Source: Burkholderiales bacterium C2
GTDB taxonomy: Bacteria > Pseudomonadota > Gammaproteobacteria > Burkholderiales > Burkholderiaceae_C
Length of the DNA stretch: 64,000 bases
Direction of reading: 5' to 3'
Assembly (NCBI GenBank): GCA_005503085.1
Contig: SCOI01000008.1
Location: 1-64,000, forward strand
Shown here: positions 37,799 through 46,267 of the stretch, one piece after another
Layout of the letters: the number at the start of each line of letters is the position of its first letter
Position numbering within the stretch: position 1 is the first letter of the stretch
Notes under the pieces: generated by a model
What the model was told of the DNA's origin: nothing
The model's input: only the letters and a program-made list of their open reading frames with translations
The model's database searches: none
Made by a program: the position numbers and the translations under genes

Positions 37799-38722
37799 TC
37801 ATTGAGCCCCGGCCTGCCGGTAGCGTGCCGGCGGCAGCCCGACCCGACGGGTGAACTCGCGGGTGAAATGGGCCTGGTCGGCAAAGCCGCACAGAAAGCC
37901 GATCTCGGCGATGCCATGCGCGCTGCTGCCCAGGCACCAGGCCGCCAGCCTTGAGCGGGTCTCGGCGATCACGCCGCTGAGGCTCAGGCCATGGGCGGCC
38001 AGCTGGCGCTGCAGGCTGCGGCCCGACAGGCCCAGGCCATCGGCGACCTCGGCCAGCCGCAGCGCGGCGGCCGGGTCGGCCAGCTGGCGATGCGCCAGTG
38101 CCAGCGCCAGCGGTGGCCAGCGCAGCGGCGCCAGCAGATCGACCGGTGCGCAAGGTCTGCTTGGCAAAGGGCTGAGCGCCCGCCAGCGGAACTGCCAGGC
38201 CCGCATCGCATCATCGGCGGCCAGTTGGCGCAGCGTGGCCTCGTCGGCCTGTGGATGCACCGGCTGACCGGCGATCCACACCTGCAGCGCTTGCGTGCCC
38301 AAAGCCTCGAAGCCGCCGATCAGCACGCCAAGCACCGCCAGGCTCTCGGCCGGCTGCGGTGCGGGGCCGCTGTGCCTGAGCCTGATCCGGCCCTCGTCCG
38401 GTTCGTCCTCGATCAGCACGCGGTGCTTGGCGTGGATATAGCGCTCCAGCCGCTGCCAGCGCCGCATGAAGTCCAGCGGCGCGCGCGCGGCCACCAGCAC
38501 CTGGTGCAGCGGCTCGCCCTCGATATGACTGACCTCGCGCGCCAGCGCCAGCAGCCTGGCCAGGCCGCCCTGCTCGACGATGGCCGCGACGACACGCCGC
38601 TTGTCTTGATGCGCCACCCGTGCGCCCTCGGGCAGCGGTAGCGGCGGGCTCAGGCCTTGCGCGGCCATGCCGCGCAGCAGCAGGCGCAGCATCGTCGCGC
38701 TGGCGAAGTCGGCGGTGTTCAT
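37799..38722 (-). CDS. AraC-family transcriptional regulator
   Basis: The 307-residue protein has a C-terminal AraC/XylS DNA-binding domain with two helix-turn-helices: RLAEVADGLGLSGRSLQRQLAAHG and IAEIGFLCGFADQAHFTREFTRRVGLPPARYR. The N-terminal 190 residues are of the arabinose-binding-like (OruR/GbdR-related) type. It is the last gene of an operon with the molybdenum hydroxylase, overlapping it by four bases, so autoregulation of that operon is plausible. The ligand is unknown. Confidence 0.8.
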   Translation of the reverse strand: MNTADFASATMLRLLLRGMAAQGLSPPLPLPEGARVAHQDKRRVVAAIVEQGGLARLLALAREVSHIEGEPLHQVLVAARAPLDFMRRWQRLERYIHAKHRVLIEDEPDEGRIRLRHSGPAPQPAESLAVLGVLIGGFEALGTQALQVWIAGQPVHPQADEATLRQLAADDAMRAWQFRWRALSPLPSRPCAPVDLLAPLRWPPLALALAHRQLADPAAALRLAEVADGLGLSGRSLQRQLAAHGLSLSGVIAETRSRLAAWCLGSSAHGIAEIGFLCGFADQAHFTREFTRRVGLPPARYRQAGAQ

Positions 38723-40773
38723 CGCGCCAGTGTGCCCGCTGCTGCTCTCAAATCGCCGGCGCGCACCGGCAGCCGCGTGAAGCGCCGGCCGGTGGCGGCC
38801 CGCAGCGCGTTGGCGATGGCCCCGGCGCCGGCCACCATCGCGGTCTCGCCGGCGCCGCCGCTGGGCTCGCCGGTATCGATCAGCTCGATATGCAGGGCCG
38901 GCAGATCGTGGATGCGCGGGATCGGTGCCTCGGCGAAGCCGCTGGCCGCGATGCCCGCCTGCTTGTCTACCGGCAGCGCCTCGATCAGCACCATGCCCAG
39001 ACACCAGACCAGATTGCCCTCGATCTGGGCGCGCACACCGTCGGGCTGGATCAGGCGGCCGCAGTCGTGGGCGCAGTGCATCGCGCTCACCCGGGCGGCG
39101 CCGCTGGTCCGCTCGACCTCGACTTCGGCAATCACCGCCGCATAGGCGCTGCCCTTGTAGATGCCACAGGCCAGTCCGCGGCCGCGCAGGGTGTTTCCAT
39201 CGCTGGCCGGCTGCTGAGGCCAGCCTGCACTCTGCGCGACGCGCGCCAACACGCGGCGCAGGCGCGCGTTGTCCAGATGGGCGAGCCGGAAGGCCAGCGG
39301 GTCGAGGCCGGCCCGATGGGCGCATTCGTCGATCGCGCTCTCGATCACCCAGCAGTTGGGCCCCGCGCCCAGGCTACGCCAGGGGCCGGTGTGTACCGGC
39401 AGCCGGCGCGCGTCAAACTCGATGCGCTGGCGTGGCAGCGCATAGGGCGGCAGCGCGCCGCGTGAGACCCCGCCGTCGCCGGCGAAGTCCGCCAGGCCCT
39501 GCATCCAGCGCGGCATCGCCGCCGGTGTGAACAGGATGTGGCTGCTGACCAGACGGTGCCACCAGTCGCTCACCCGGCCATGCTGCAGCCGTGCCCGCAG
39601 CTGGTGACGCGAGGGCGGGCGATGGAAGCCCTGCTGCAGCTCCTGGGCGCGGGTCCACTGCACCTTGACCGGCGCGCCAACCGCACGCGACAGCAGGGCC
39701 GCCTCCGGCTCCACCAGCACCAAAGTGCGGGCCCCGAAAGCGCCGCCGGCGCGGCAGGCCTGCACCTGGACCTTGGCCTCATCCAGCGCCAGCCGCCGCA
39801 CCAGCGTGTCGCGCACATAAAACAGGTCCTGCGTGCCTGTCCACAGCCGCAGGCTCTGGTCGGCCGCCCGGTAGTCGGCGACGGCGCAGCGCGGCTCGAT
39901 GCCGTTGTGCGCCGCCAGCGGGGTCTCGAAGACCAGGTCCACATCCCAGGCCCCGGCCTCGGCCACCTCGTCGGCGCGCAGCTGGTGGCGCAGTCGGCCC
40001 TGCGCGGGCAGATGCAGCAGGCGCTCGATGTCGGCGGCGTTGCCATCCTCGACCTGCCACTGCAGGGCCAGCGCCGCCTCGATGCGGTCCAGCGCGCCCG
40101 GCGTGCGGGCCAGCAGGCCCAGGCCCTGGCTGTTGGCGCGCGTCAGCCCCGGGTGCTCGACCAGGGCCACGAAGCCGGGCAGCGCGCGGGCCGCTGCGGC
40201 GTTGAAACCGGCGGGCCGCGAGGCCAGCTCGGGCGACACGGGCGCCCGCAGCACACGGCCGTAAAGCAGGCCCGGCAGCCGCACATCGGCCGCAAACAGC
40301 GGCGCGCCGCTCACGATCTCGCGGCCGAAGCCCAGGGCGTCGGACTGTTGGCGTGGCGCCCCGTTCAGGCTGCGCAGCGCGCTGGCCGGCCACTCGCGCG
40401 GCGGGCGACCGGCCAGGGCCTCGCGCAGTGCGGCGCAGGCCTGGGCCAGCGGCAGCGCGAAGTCCTTGACCGAGTCGCTGCCGACGGTGGCGCGCACCGG
40501 TGACATGCTCCGGCTGTCGGGCAGCGCCAGGCTGATCGCGCCCATGGCCACGCCCAGCTCGTCGGCGGCGATGCGGCGCAGCGCGGTGCCGATGTGCTGG
40601 CCGATCTCGGCGCGCGGCAGCCGCAGCTCGAAACGGCCCGCGCCCAGATGGCTGATCCAGCCCATCGCGTCGGCCCGTGTCGGCTCGGGGCGACGCGGGA
40701 TCACGGGCAGCATCGAGCAGCCGGCCAGGATGGGCACGCTCAGCAGCGCGCCCAGCAGCTCGCGGCGCTTCAT
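38719..40773 (-). CDS. Molybdopterin-binding subunit of an aldehyde/isoquinoline oxidoreductase-type enzyme
   Basis: This is a 684-residue large subunit of the xanthine dehydrogenase family, closest in layout to isoquinoline 1-oxidoreductase beta subunits. The N-terminus MKRRELLGALLSVPILAGC has an RR pair and hydrophobic core like a Tat or lipoprotein signal, so periplasmic export is likely. Segments such as LRAPVSPELA, ACRAGGAFGARTL and the late GEPSGGAGETAMVAGAGAIANAL match the molybdopterin-site helices; the terminal Glu of GET is the expected catalytic base. The ATGA junction with the Fe-S gene implies one enzyme. The substrate is unknown. Confidence 0.8.
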   Translation of the reverse strand: MKRRELLGALLSVPILAGCSMLPVIPRRPEPTRADAMGWISHLGAGRFELRLPRAEIGQHIGTALRRIAADELGVAMGAISLALPDSRSMSPVRATVGSDSVKDFALPLAQACAALREALAGRPPREWPASALRSLNGAPRQQSDALGFGREIVSGAPLFAADVRLPGLLYGRVLRAPVSPELASRPAGFNAAAARALPGFVALVEHPGLTRANSQGLGLLARTPGALDRIEAALALQWQVEDGNAADIERLLHLPAQGRLRHQLRADEVAEAGAWDVDLVFETPLAAHNGIEPRCAVADYRAADQSLRLWTGTQDLFYVRDTLVRRLALDEAKVQVQACRAGGAFGARTLVLVEPEAALLSRAVGAPVKVQWTRAQELQQGFHRPPSRHQLRARLQHGRVSDWWHRLVSSHILFTPAAMPRWMQGLADFAGDGGVSRGALPPYALPRQRIEFDARRLPVHTGPWRSLGAGPNCWVIESAIDECAHRAGLDPLAFRLAHLDNARLRRVLARVAQSAGWPQQPASDGNTLRGRGLACGIYKGSAYAAVIAEVEVERTSGAARVSAMHCAHDCGRLIQPDGVRAQIEGNLVWCLGMVLIEALPVDKQAGIAASGFAEAPIPRIHDLPALHIELIDTGEPSGGAGETAMVAGAGAIANALRAATGRRFTRLPVRAGDLRAAAGTLAR

Positions 40774-41228
40774 GATGAACGGGTGGCGCGCTGGATCGCG
40801 CGGCACATGCGGGTCTGGCTGCCGCAGCGGCACAGATGGCCGGCCAGCGCGGTCTTGATCTGGGTCTCGCTGGGCTGTGGTGTCTGCCGCAGCAGGGCCG
40901 CAGCGGCGAGCAGGTGGCCGCTCTGGCAATAGCCGCATTGCGGCACGGCCTCGTCCAGCCAGGCCTGTTGCAGCGGGTGCAGCCGCTCGCCATCGGCCAG
41001 GCCCTCGACCGTGGTCACCGTGCGGCCCTGTGCCGCCGCCACCGGCAGCAGGCAGCTGCGTTGCGGCGCTCCATCCAGCAGCACGGTGCAGGCGCCGCAC
41101 TGGCCGAGGCCGCAACCGAATTTGGCGCCGACCAGTCCCCAGGCCTCGCGCAGCACCCACAGCAGCTGCTCGTCCCGCCAGCCCTCGGGCACGACCCGGG
41201 TCCGGCCATTGACCATCACTTCCATCAT
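40770..41228 (-). CDS. [2Fe-2S] subunit of the molybdenum hydroxylase
   Basis: The 152-residue protein carries eight cysteines for two [2Fe-2S] clusters. CGLGQCGAC with a later Cys (C39, C44, C47, C59) forms the plant-ferredoxin-like cluster. CGYC and CRC (C98, C101, C133, C135) form the second. It transfers electrons from the molybdenum subunit. No cytochrome, FAD or XdhC-type maturation gene is nearby, so the acceptor is unknown. ATG 41228 was chosen, although an upstream in-frame ATG would add about 21 residues that look non-coding. Confidence 0.85.
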   Translation of the reverse strand: MMEVMVNGRTRVVPEGWRDEQLLWVLREAWGLVGAKFGCGLGQCGACTVLLDGAPQRSCLLPVAAAQGRTVTTVEGLADGERLHPLQQAWLDEAVPQCGYCQSGHLLAAAALLRQTPQPSETQIKTALAGHLCRCGSQTRMCRAIQRATRSS

Positions 41229-41311
41229 CGCCACTCCCTGCTTGAGATGAGCAGCGATCTTGGTCCGGCGGCCTGACCGGGTCTTGAACAATCGCGCCAG
41301 CGGCCGCCGGC

Positions 41312-41923
41312 TCAGGCGAAAACCAGCACCTCGCTGACCGGCAGGCGCGGTTTCTGCGGCCAGTTGTCCGCCCGGGCCCGGCCCACGGTGACCAGCATGA
41401 CGGGCAGGGTGCGGGCGTCGAGCCCGAATTCCCGGGCCACGGCCTGTGCATCGAAGCCGCCCATCGCGCCGCTGGCGAGGCCCATGCCCTGGGCCGCCAG
41501 CATCAGCGTCATCGCAGCCAGCGAGGCCGAGCGTATCGCCTCGTCGCGCTGCAGCTGCGGGTCGTGCGCATGGGCCTCGGTGGCCGCAGCCAGCCAGGTC
41601 TGGAACACCGCGTCGCCGATGATGCCCACCGACGGCCGCAGCGCGCGCGGCAGGCCCTCATGCGCTGCCAGCAGGCCGCTGATGATGAAGGTGACGGCCG
41701 CGTCGGCCACCTGGGGCTGGCCGTAGGCCGCGGCCTGCAGGCGCGCTTTCGCGGCGGGTGTGCGCACCGCGATGAAGTGCCAGTTCTGGAAGTTGTAGGC
41801 CGAGGGTGCCAGCGTGGCCAGGCGCACCAGTTCGGCGATGCTGGCATCGTCAAGGGCCTGGCCGGGTTCGTAGCGGGTGACCGACTGGCGCGAGGCTATC
41901 AGTGCATGGACGGGGTGTTGCAT
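41312..41923 (-). CDS. Nitroreductase family FMN enzyme
   Basis: The 203-residue protein has the family start SRQSVTRYEPGQALDDASIAELVRLATLAPSAYNFQNWHFIAVR, which contains the FMN-binding Arg and Ser/Asn positions. GMGLASGAMGGFDAQAVAREFGL and a C-terminal NWPQKPRLPVSEVLVF are also typical. It reduces quinones, nitroaromatics or similar substrates with NAD(P)H. It is 31 bases downstream of the EamA gene and may share its transcript. Confidence 0.88.
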   Translation of the reverse strand: MQHPVHALIASRQSVTRYEPGQALDDASIAELVRLATLAPSAYNFQNWHFIAVRTPAAKARLQAAAYGQPQVADAAVTFIISGLLAAHEGLPRALRPSVGIIGDAVFQTWLAAATEAHAHDPQLQRDEAIRSASLAAMTLMLAAQGMGLASGAMGGFDAQAVAREFGLDARTLPVMLVTVGRARADNWPQKPRLPVSEVLVFA

Positions 41924-41954
41924 GGGTTCCTTCTTCTGAAGTGGGGGAAGGGTG

Positions 41955-42827
41955 TCAGCGCCTCGCGCTCATCGCCAGCTGCATCGCCAGCACGCTGCCG
42001 AGCACGACCAGCAGGCCCAGCAGCGACAGGCCGCCCATGGCCTGGTCCAGCAGCAGCCAGCCCAGCAGCACGGCGGTCAGCGGGCTCAGCAGACCCAGCG
42101 AGGACACGGCTACCGGCGACAGCCGGGCGATGCCGCGGAACCACAGCGCATAGGCGAGCAGGGCGCCGGCCAGGGACAGATAGGCGTAGCCGAGGACTTG
42201 GCCCATGCCCAGCGCGGGCAGTGGCGCGTCGACGCTCCAGGCCAGTGGCAGCAGCATCAGCCCTGCGATCAGCAGCTGCCAGCCGGTCAGGGCCAGCACC
42301 GGCATGCCGGTCTGCCAGCGCCGGGCCAGATAGGTGCCGGCGGCCATGCTGACAGCGCCGGCCAGCGCCGCCGCGACGCCGACCGGGTCCCAGACGGCGC
42401 CCGGCGACAGCAGCAGCGCGGCCATGCCCAGCACGCCGGTGACGCCGGCACCAATCGCCAGCGAAGGCGGCCGGCGCCGGTCCACCGCCCAGCTCATGCC
42501 GATTACCAGCAGGGGCTGGATGGCGCCGATCACGGCAGCCAGGCCGCCGGGCAGGCGGTAGGCGGCAATGAAGAGCATGGCCTGGAAAAAGCCCAGGTTC
42601 AGCGCCGCCAGCACCAGCAGGCGGCCCCAGTCGCCGCGCGCCGGCAGGCGCCGGGCATAGAGCACCAGCAGCAGCCCGGCCGGCAGCGAGCGTATCAGCG
42701 CCGCCGTGAAGGGCCGGTCGGGCGGCAGCAGCTCGGTCGTGACGATATAGGTGCTGCCCCAGATGGCGGGCGCCAGCGCCGTCAGCCAGGCGTCGGCTCC
42801 GGAGGATTGTTGCGATGCAGTGCCCAT
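41955..42827 (-). CDS. EamA/DMT-family transporter
   Basis: The 290-residue inner-membrane protein has ten hydrophobic helices in two EamA repeats: APAIWGSTYIVTTELLP starts repeat 1 and GVAAALAGAVSMAAGTYLARRW starts repeat 2. Drug/metabolite exporters of this kind pump amino acids or small metabolites. It is divergent from a LysR regulator across 91 AT-rich bases, which suggests that regulator controls it. The nitroreductase gene follows in the same direction. Confidence 0.88.
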   Translation of the reverse strand: MGTASQQSSGADAWLTALAPAIWGSTYIVTTELLPPDRPFTAALIRSLPAGLLLVLYARRLPARGDWGRLLVLAALNLGFFQAMLFIAAYRLPGGLAAVIGAIQPLLVIGMSWAVDRRRPPSLAIGAGVTGVLGMAALLLSPGAVWDPVGVAAALAGAVSMAAGTYLARRWQTGMPVLALTGWQLLIAGLMLLPLAWSVDAPLPALGMGQVLGYAYLSLAGALLAYALWFRGIARLSPVAVSSLGLLSPLTAVLLGWLLLDQAMGGLSLLGLLVVLGSVLAMQLAMSARR

Positions 42828-42918
42828 TTATTGCCTCTAATTCAAGATAAATAACTGTAGCATTAATCTTGATATAGAGATAAATACCCCAGGCCGAGCA
42901 CGGCCTACACTGGGCGCC
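42828..42918. promoter_or_regulatory. Divergent regulatory region with repeats between EamA and LysR genes
   Basis: This stretch is much more AT-rich than its surroundings. It holds an inverted repeat TCAAGAT (42842-42848) / ATCTTGA (42866-42872) and a direct repeat AGATAAATA (42845-42853 and 42878-42886) spaced 33 bases apart. These are likely LysR-type binding sites and promoters for both genes. Exact -35/-10 boxes cannot be assigned. Confidence 0.5.
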
Positions 42919-43854
42919 GTGAACACCAAATTCCTTGAAACCCTGGTGGTGCTGGCCCGGGTCGGCAGCTTCCGCGAGACCGCCCAGGTGATGAACACCA
43001 CGCAGGCGGCGATCTCGCAGCGCATCGCCGCGCTGGAGGACGAGCTGGGCGCCGAGCTGGTGGACCGCAGCGCGCGCCGGCTGAGCCTGACCCAGGTCGG
43101 CGAGCAGGTGCTGCGCCAGGCCGAGCGCATGCTGGCGCTGGAGCGCGAGTTGAAGCTCTCGACCCGGCCCGATGCGCCAGCGGCCGGCCGGGTGCGCATC
43201 GGCGCGATCGAGTCGGTGGTGCACACCTGGCTGTCGCCGCTGATACGCCAGCTGGCCGAGCGCTATCCGCAGATCAACCCGGACATCACGGTCGACACCG
43301 CGCGCCATCTGCAGGACCAGTTCCGCCTGCGCAAGCTGGACCTGATGATCCAGAACGACCCCTTTGCCGAGGCCATAGGCACACTGGACTACCGGGTCAC
43401 GCCGCTGTGCGAGTTTCCGCTGCGCTGGGTCGCCAGGCCCGAGCTGCTGCCGGCCAGCGGGCGGCTGACGATGGAGGATCTGGAGCGGGTGCCGCTGCTG
43501 ACCTTCTCGAAGACATCGAGCCCGCAAGCCCATGTGCGCGCGCTCTTCGTCGACCGCGACATTGAGCCGCGCGTCTGCAGCTTCCCCTCGGTCGAGTCCA
43601 TCATCCAATTGGCCAGCGACGGCTACGGCATCGCGGCGATCCCGCCGGTGTTTGTGCGCGCGCAGCTGGAGCGGGGCTCGCTATGGCAGTGCGAAGGGCC
43701 GCCGCTGCCCTCGATGGCGATCAGCGTGATCACCGAAGGCCGGGTCAGCACGGCGGTGCGTGAGACGGTCGGCCTGGTGCGCGAGGTGGTGGCGGGGTTT
43801 TGCGAGCGGGTCGGGGCCGACTGGGTGCGGCCACTGGGGCCGGATCAGGGCTGA
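42919..43854 (+). CDS. LysR-family transcriptional regulator
   Basis: The 311-residue regulator starts with GTG and has the LysR helix-turn-helix MNTKFLETLVVLARVGSFRETAQVMNTTQAAISQRIAALEDELG. The effector domain (RVRIGAIESVVHTWLSPLI, SFPSVESIIQLASDGYGIAAIPPV) follows. It is divergent from the EamA gene, and its 3' end overlaps pxpA by ten bases on the opposite strand. Regulation of the EamA/nitroreductase pair is the most economical reading; control of the 5-oxoprolinase operon is an alternative. Confidence 0.85.
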   Translation: MNTKFLETLVVLARVGSFRETAQVMNTTQAAISQRIAALEDELGAELVDRSARRLSLTQVGEQVLRQAERMLALERELKLSTRPDAPAAGRVRIGAIESVVHTWLSPLIRQLAERYPQINPDITVDTARHLQDQFRLRKLDLMIQNDPFAEAIGTLDYRVTPLCEFPLRWVARPELLPASGRLTMEDLERVPLLTFSKTSSPQAHVRALFVDRDIEPRVCSFPSVESIIQLASDGYGIAAIPPVFVRAQLERGSLWQCEGPPLPSMAISVITEGRVSTAVRETVGLVREVVAGFCERVGADWVRPLGPDQG

Positions 43855-44621
43855 ACGGGGGCTCCCGGTGCCCGCAGCGCGACACCATCGGTCGTCAGCG
43901 CGGTGCGGATATGGCGCGCGAACTCCAGCGCGCCGGGTTGGTCGCCGTGCAGGCACAAGGTGTCGGCCTGGACCGGCACGACTTTGCCGCTCAAGGCGGT
44001 GACGCTGCCGGCGAGCATTTGCCTGACTTGGGCCAGCGATTGCTCAGGGTCTTCGATCATCGCGCCGGGCAGGCCGCGCGGCGACAGCGAGCCGTCGTCC
44101 TGGTAGCTACGGTCGGCGAAGACCTCGTTGGCCGCGCTCAGGCCCAAGGCCTCGGCGGCCCTGATCATCTCGCTGCCGGCCAGGCCGAAGAAGACCAGGC
44201 CGGGATCGAAGTCGCGCACCGCCTGGGCAATCGCGTCGGAGAGCTTGCGATCCTTGACCGCCATGTTGTAGAGCGCGCCATGCGGCTTCACATGGTTCAG
44301 GCGGCCGCCGGCGGCGCGGGCAAAGCCTGCCAGCGCGCCGATCTGGTAGAGCACCATCGCATAGGCCTCGGCCGGCGAGATCTTCATCTCGCGGCGGCCG
44401 AAGCCCTGCAGGTCCGGCAGGCCCGGATGGGCACCGACCGCCACGCCCTTGGCGATGGCCGCACCGACGATGCGGCGCATCGTGCCCGGGTCGCCGGCAT
44501 GGAAGCCGCAAGCGATATTGGCCGATGACACATGGTCGAGGATGGCGATGTCGTTGCCCATGGTGTAGGCACCAAAGCCTTCGCCCATATCGCAGTTGAG
44601 ATCCAGGGTCTTGCTCATCAT
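43845..44621 (-). CDS. pxpA: 5-oxoprolinase subunit PxpA
   Basis: The 258-residue protein is of the LamB/YcsF family. It begins LDLNCDMGEGFGAYTMGNDIAIL and shows ANIACGFHAGDPGTM, VGAHPGLPDLQGFGRREM and VKPHGALYNMA, the metal/active-site region of the family. With PxpB and PxpC it hydrolyses 5-oxoproline to glutamate using ATP. It is the last gene of the TRAP-pxp operon and overlaps pxpC by four bases. Confidence 0.9.
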   Translation of the reverse strand: MMSKTLDLNCDMGEGFGAYTMGNDIAILDHVSSANIACGFHAGDPGTMRRIVGAAIAKGVAVGAHPGLPDLQGFGRREMKISPAEAYAMVLYQIGALAGFARAAGGRLNHVKPHGALYNMAVKDRKLSDAIAQAVRDFDPGLVFFGLAGSEMIRAAEALGLSAANEVFADRSYQDDGSLSPRGLPGAMIEDPEQSLAQVRQMLAGSVTALSGKVVPVQADTLCLHGDQPGALEFARHIRTALTTDGVALRAPGAPVQP

Positions 44622-45562
44622 GATGTGGCTCCCAGCGCAGCGGCGAACTGCTGCTCACGTTGCAGATACAGGGTCTGCGCGGCCTCCAGCGAGACCGGCA
44701 CGAAGCGCAGCGCCTGCTGTGGCGCCAGCTGCGCCAGCAGCGGCAGGTCCACGCTGATCACATGGGCTATCTTCGGATAACCGCCGGTGCTCTGGCGCTC
44801 GGCCATCAGCACGATGGGTTTCCCATCGGGTGGCACCTGGATGCTGCCGAAGTTGACCGCTTCCGAGATCAGCTCGCCGGGCTGGCTGCGCAAGAGCGCC
44901 GGGCCTTCGAGCCGGTAGCCCATGCGGTCGGACTGCGGGCTGATGCGGTAGCTGGCCTCGCTGAACAGTACCTGCGCCTCGGCCGTGAAGCCGGCCCAGT
45001 GCTCGCCGAGCACGACGCGCAGCGGCGTGATCTCGGCGCTGGGCAGCGTGCTTTCTACGGGCAAGTCCGGCGGCGCGCCGGCCGGCTTGAAGTCGGCCGC
45101 CTGCAGCTGATCGCCCTTGCGCAGCGCCCGGCCCAGATGGCCGCCGAAGCCGCCGCGCACAAAGGTGCTGCGGCTGCCCATCAGCGGTGCCACGGAGAAG
45201 CCGCCGCGCACTGCCAGATAGCTGCGCAGCCCCTTGATGCGCTGGCCGAAGGCCAGCACGGCGCCGGCCGTCACGTCGATGCGCTCGTTCAGCGTCACCG
45301 GTTCTCCGTCCAGCGTGGCCGACAGATCGGCGCCGCAGACCGCGATTTGGGTGGCCGCCGCGAAGCGCAGGCTAGGCCCCATCAGCACGATTTCCAGCGT
45401 GGCCTCGTCGCGCACATTGCCCACCAGCAGATTGGCCAGGCGGTGCGACACCTCGTCCATCGCGCCGCAGACCGGCACGCCCAGGTGCTGATAGCCGTAG
45501 CGGCCCAGGTCCTGCAGCTGCGATTGCGCGCCGGGTTTGATGACCTCGATAGCGATGCTCAT
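44618..45562 (-). CDS. pxpC: 5-oxoprolinase subunit PxpC (biotin-dependent carboxyltransferase-like)
   Basis: The 314-residue protein shows the allophanate hydrolase subunit 2 / KipA-like pattern: IKPGAQSQLQDLGRYGYQHLGVPVCGAMD, VRGGFSVAPLMGSRSTFVRGGFGG, SDRMGYRLEGPALL and MAERQSTGGYPKIAHVIS. It works with PxpB and PxpA in ATP-dependent 5-oxoproline ring opening. It overlaps both neighbours by four bases. Confusion with urea-derived allophanate hydrolase is unlikely because of the PxpA gene beside it. Confidence 0.9.
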   Translation of the reverse strand: MSIAIEVIKPGAQSQLQDLGRYGYQHLGVPVCGAMDEVSHRLANLLVGNVRDEATLEIVLMGPSLRFAAATQIAVCGADLSATLDGEPVTLNERIDVTAGAVLAFGQRIKGLRSYLAVRGGFSVAPLMGSRSTFVRGGFGGHLGRALRKGDQLQAADFKPAGAPPDLPVESTLPSAEITPLRVVLGEHWAGFTAEAQVLFSEASYRISPQSDRMGYRLEGPALLRSQPGELISEAVNFGSIQVPPDGKPIVLMAERQSTGGYPKIAHVISVDLPLLAQLAPQQALRFVPVSLEAAQTLYLQREQQFAAALGATS

Positions 45563-46260
45563 TGCCGTGCCTCCAGCATGGCCTCATAGGTGTTGGCGTC
45601 GATGCGCACAAAGCGGATCGCATCGCCCGGGCCCAGCAGGCAGGGCGGCTCGGCGCCGGCCTCGAACAGGCGCGCCGGCGTGCGGCCCAGGATGTTCCAG
45701 CCGCCGGGAGTTTCCAGTGGGTAGATGCAGGTCTGCTCGCGTGCGATGGCCACCGAACCGGGCGGGATATGGGTGCGCGGCGTCGTGCGGCGCGGCATCG
45801 CGAGCTGCGGGTTCAGGCCGCCGATGAAGGGAAAGCCCGGCGCAAAGCCCAGCATATAGACACGGTGGGCCGACTCCAGATGCAGCGCGATCACGCGCTC
45901 GGTACTCAGGCCGCAGCGCTGCGCCACATCCTCCAGATCGGGGCCGTAGTCCCCGCCATAGCAGACCGGGATCTCGATCACGCGCGGGGCGGCCTGCTGA
46001 GCGTCCAGCGGCTGGGCCAGCAGTTCCAGCAGCCGGGCCTTCAGCGTTGCGAACGGGGTCGGGCCGAAGCATTCGGGCCGGTAGTGCAGGGCCACGGTCG
46101 TGAAGGCTGGCACGATGTCGCGCAGGCCGGCGATCGGCTGGGCGCGCAGGCGCTGCACGAAGGCATGCACCCGGGCGCTGGTCTCGGGGTCCACGGTGTT
46201 GCCGAGGCCCACCAGCAGGCAGCGGTCGCCGACCGCGTCGATTCGAAAAACTTCGTTCAT
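45559..46260 (-). CDS. pxpB: 5-oxoprolinase subunit PxpB (KipI-like)
   Basis: The 233-residue protein shows the allophanate hydrolase subunit 1 / KipI pattern: GDRCLLVGLGNTVDPETSARV, EIPVCYGGDYGPDLEDVA, YMLGFAPGFPFIGGL and PPGSVAIAREQTCIYPLETPGGWNILGRTP. It is the third partner of the 5-oxoprolinase. It follows the TRAP large permease by seven bases, which ties the transporter to this enzyme. Confidence 0.9.
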   Translation of the reverse strand: MNEVFRIDAVGDRCLLVGLGNTVDPETSARVHAFVQRLRAQPIAGLRDIVPAFTTVALHYRPECFGPTPFATLKARLLELLAQPLDAQQAAPRVIEIPVCYGGDYGPDLEDVAQRCGLSTERVIALHLESAHRVYMLGFAPGFPFIGGLNPQLAMPRRTTPRTHIPPGSVAIAREQTCIYPLETPGGWNILGRTPARLFEAGAEPPCLLGPGDAIRFVRIDANTYEAMLEARQ

Positions 46261-46267
46261 GACCGAT

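Noticed and set aside
44618-46260. Annotation of the two pxp subunits as allophanate hydrolase (urea degradation)
   Set aside because: The adjacent LamB/YcsF gene (pxpA) and the lack of a urea carboxylase gene favour 5-oxoprolinase.
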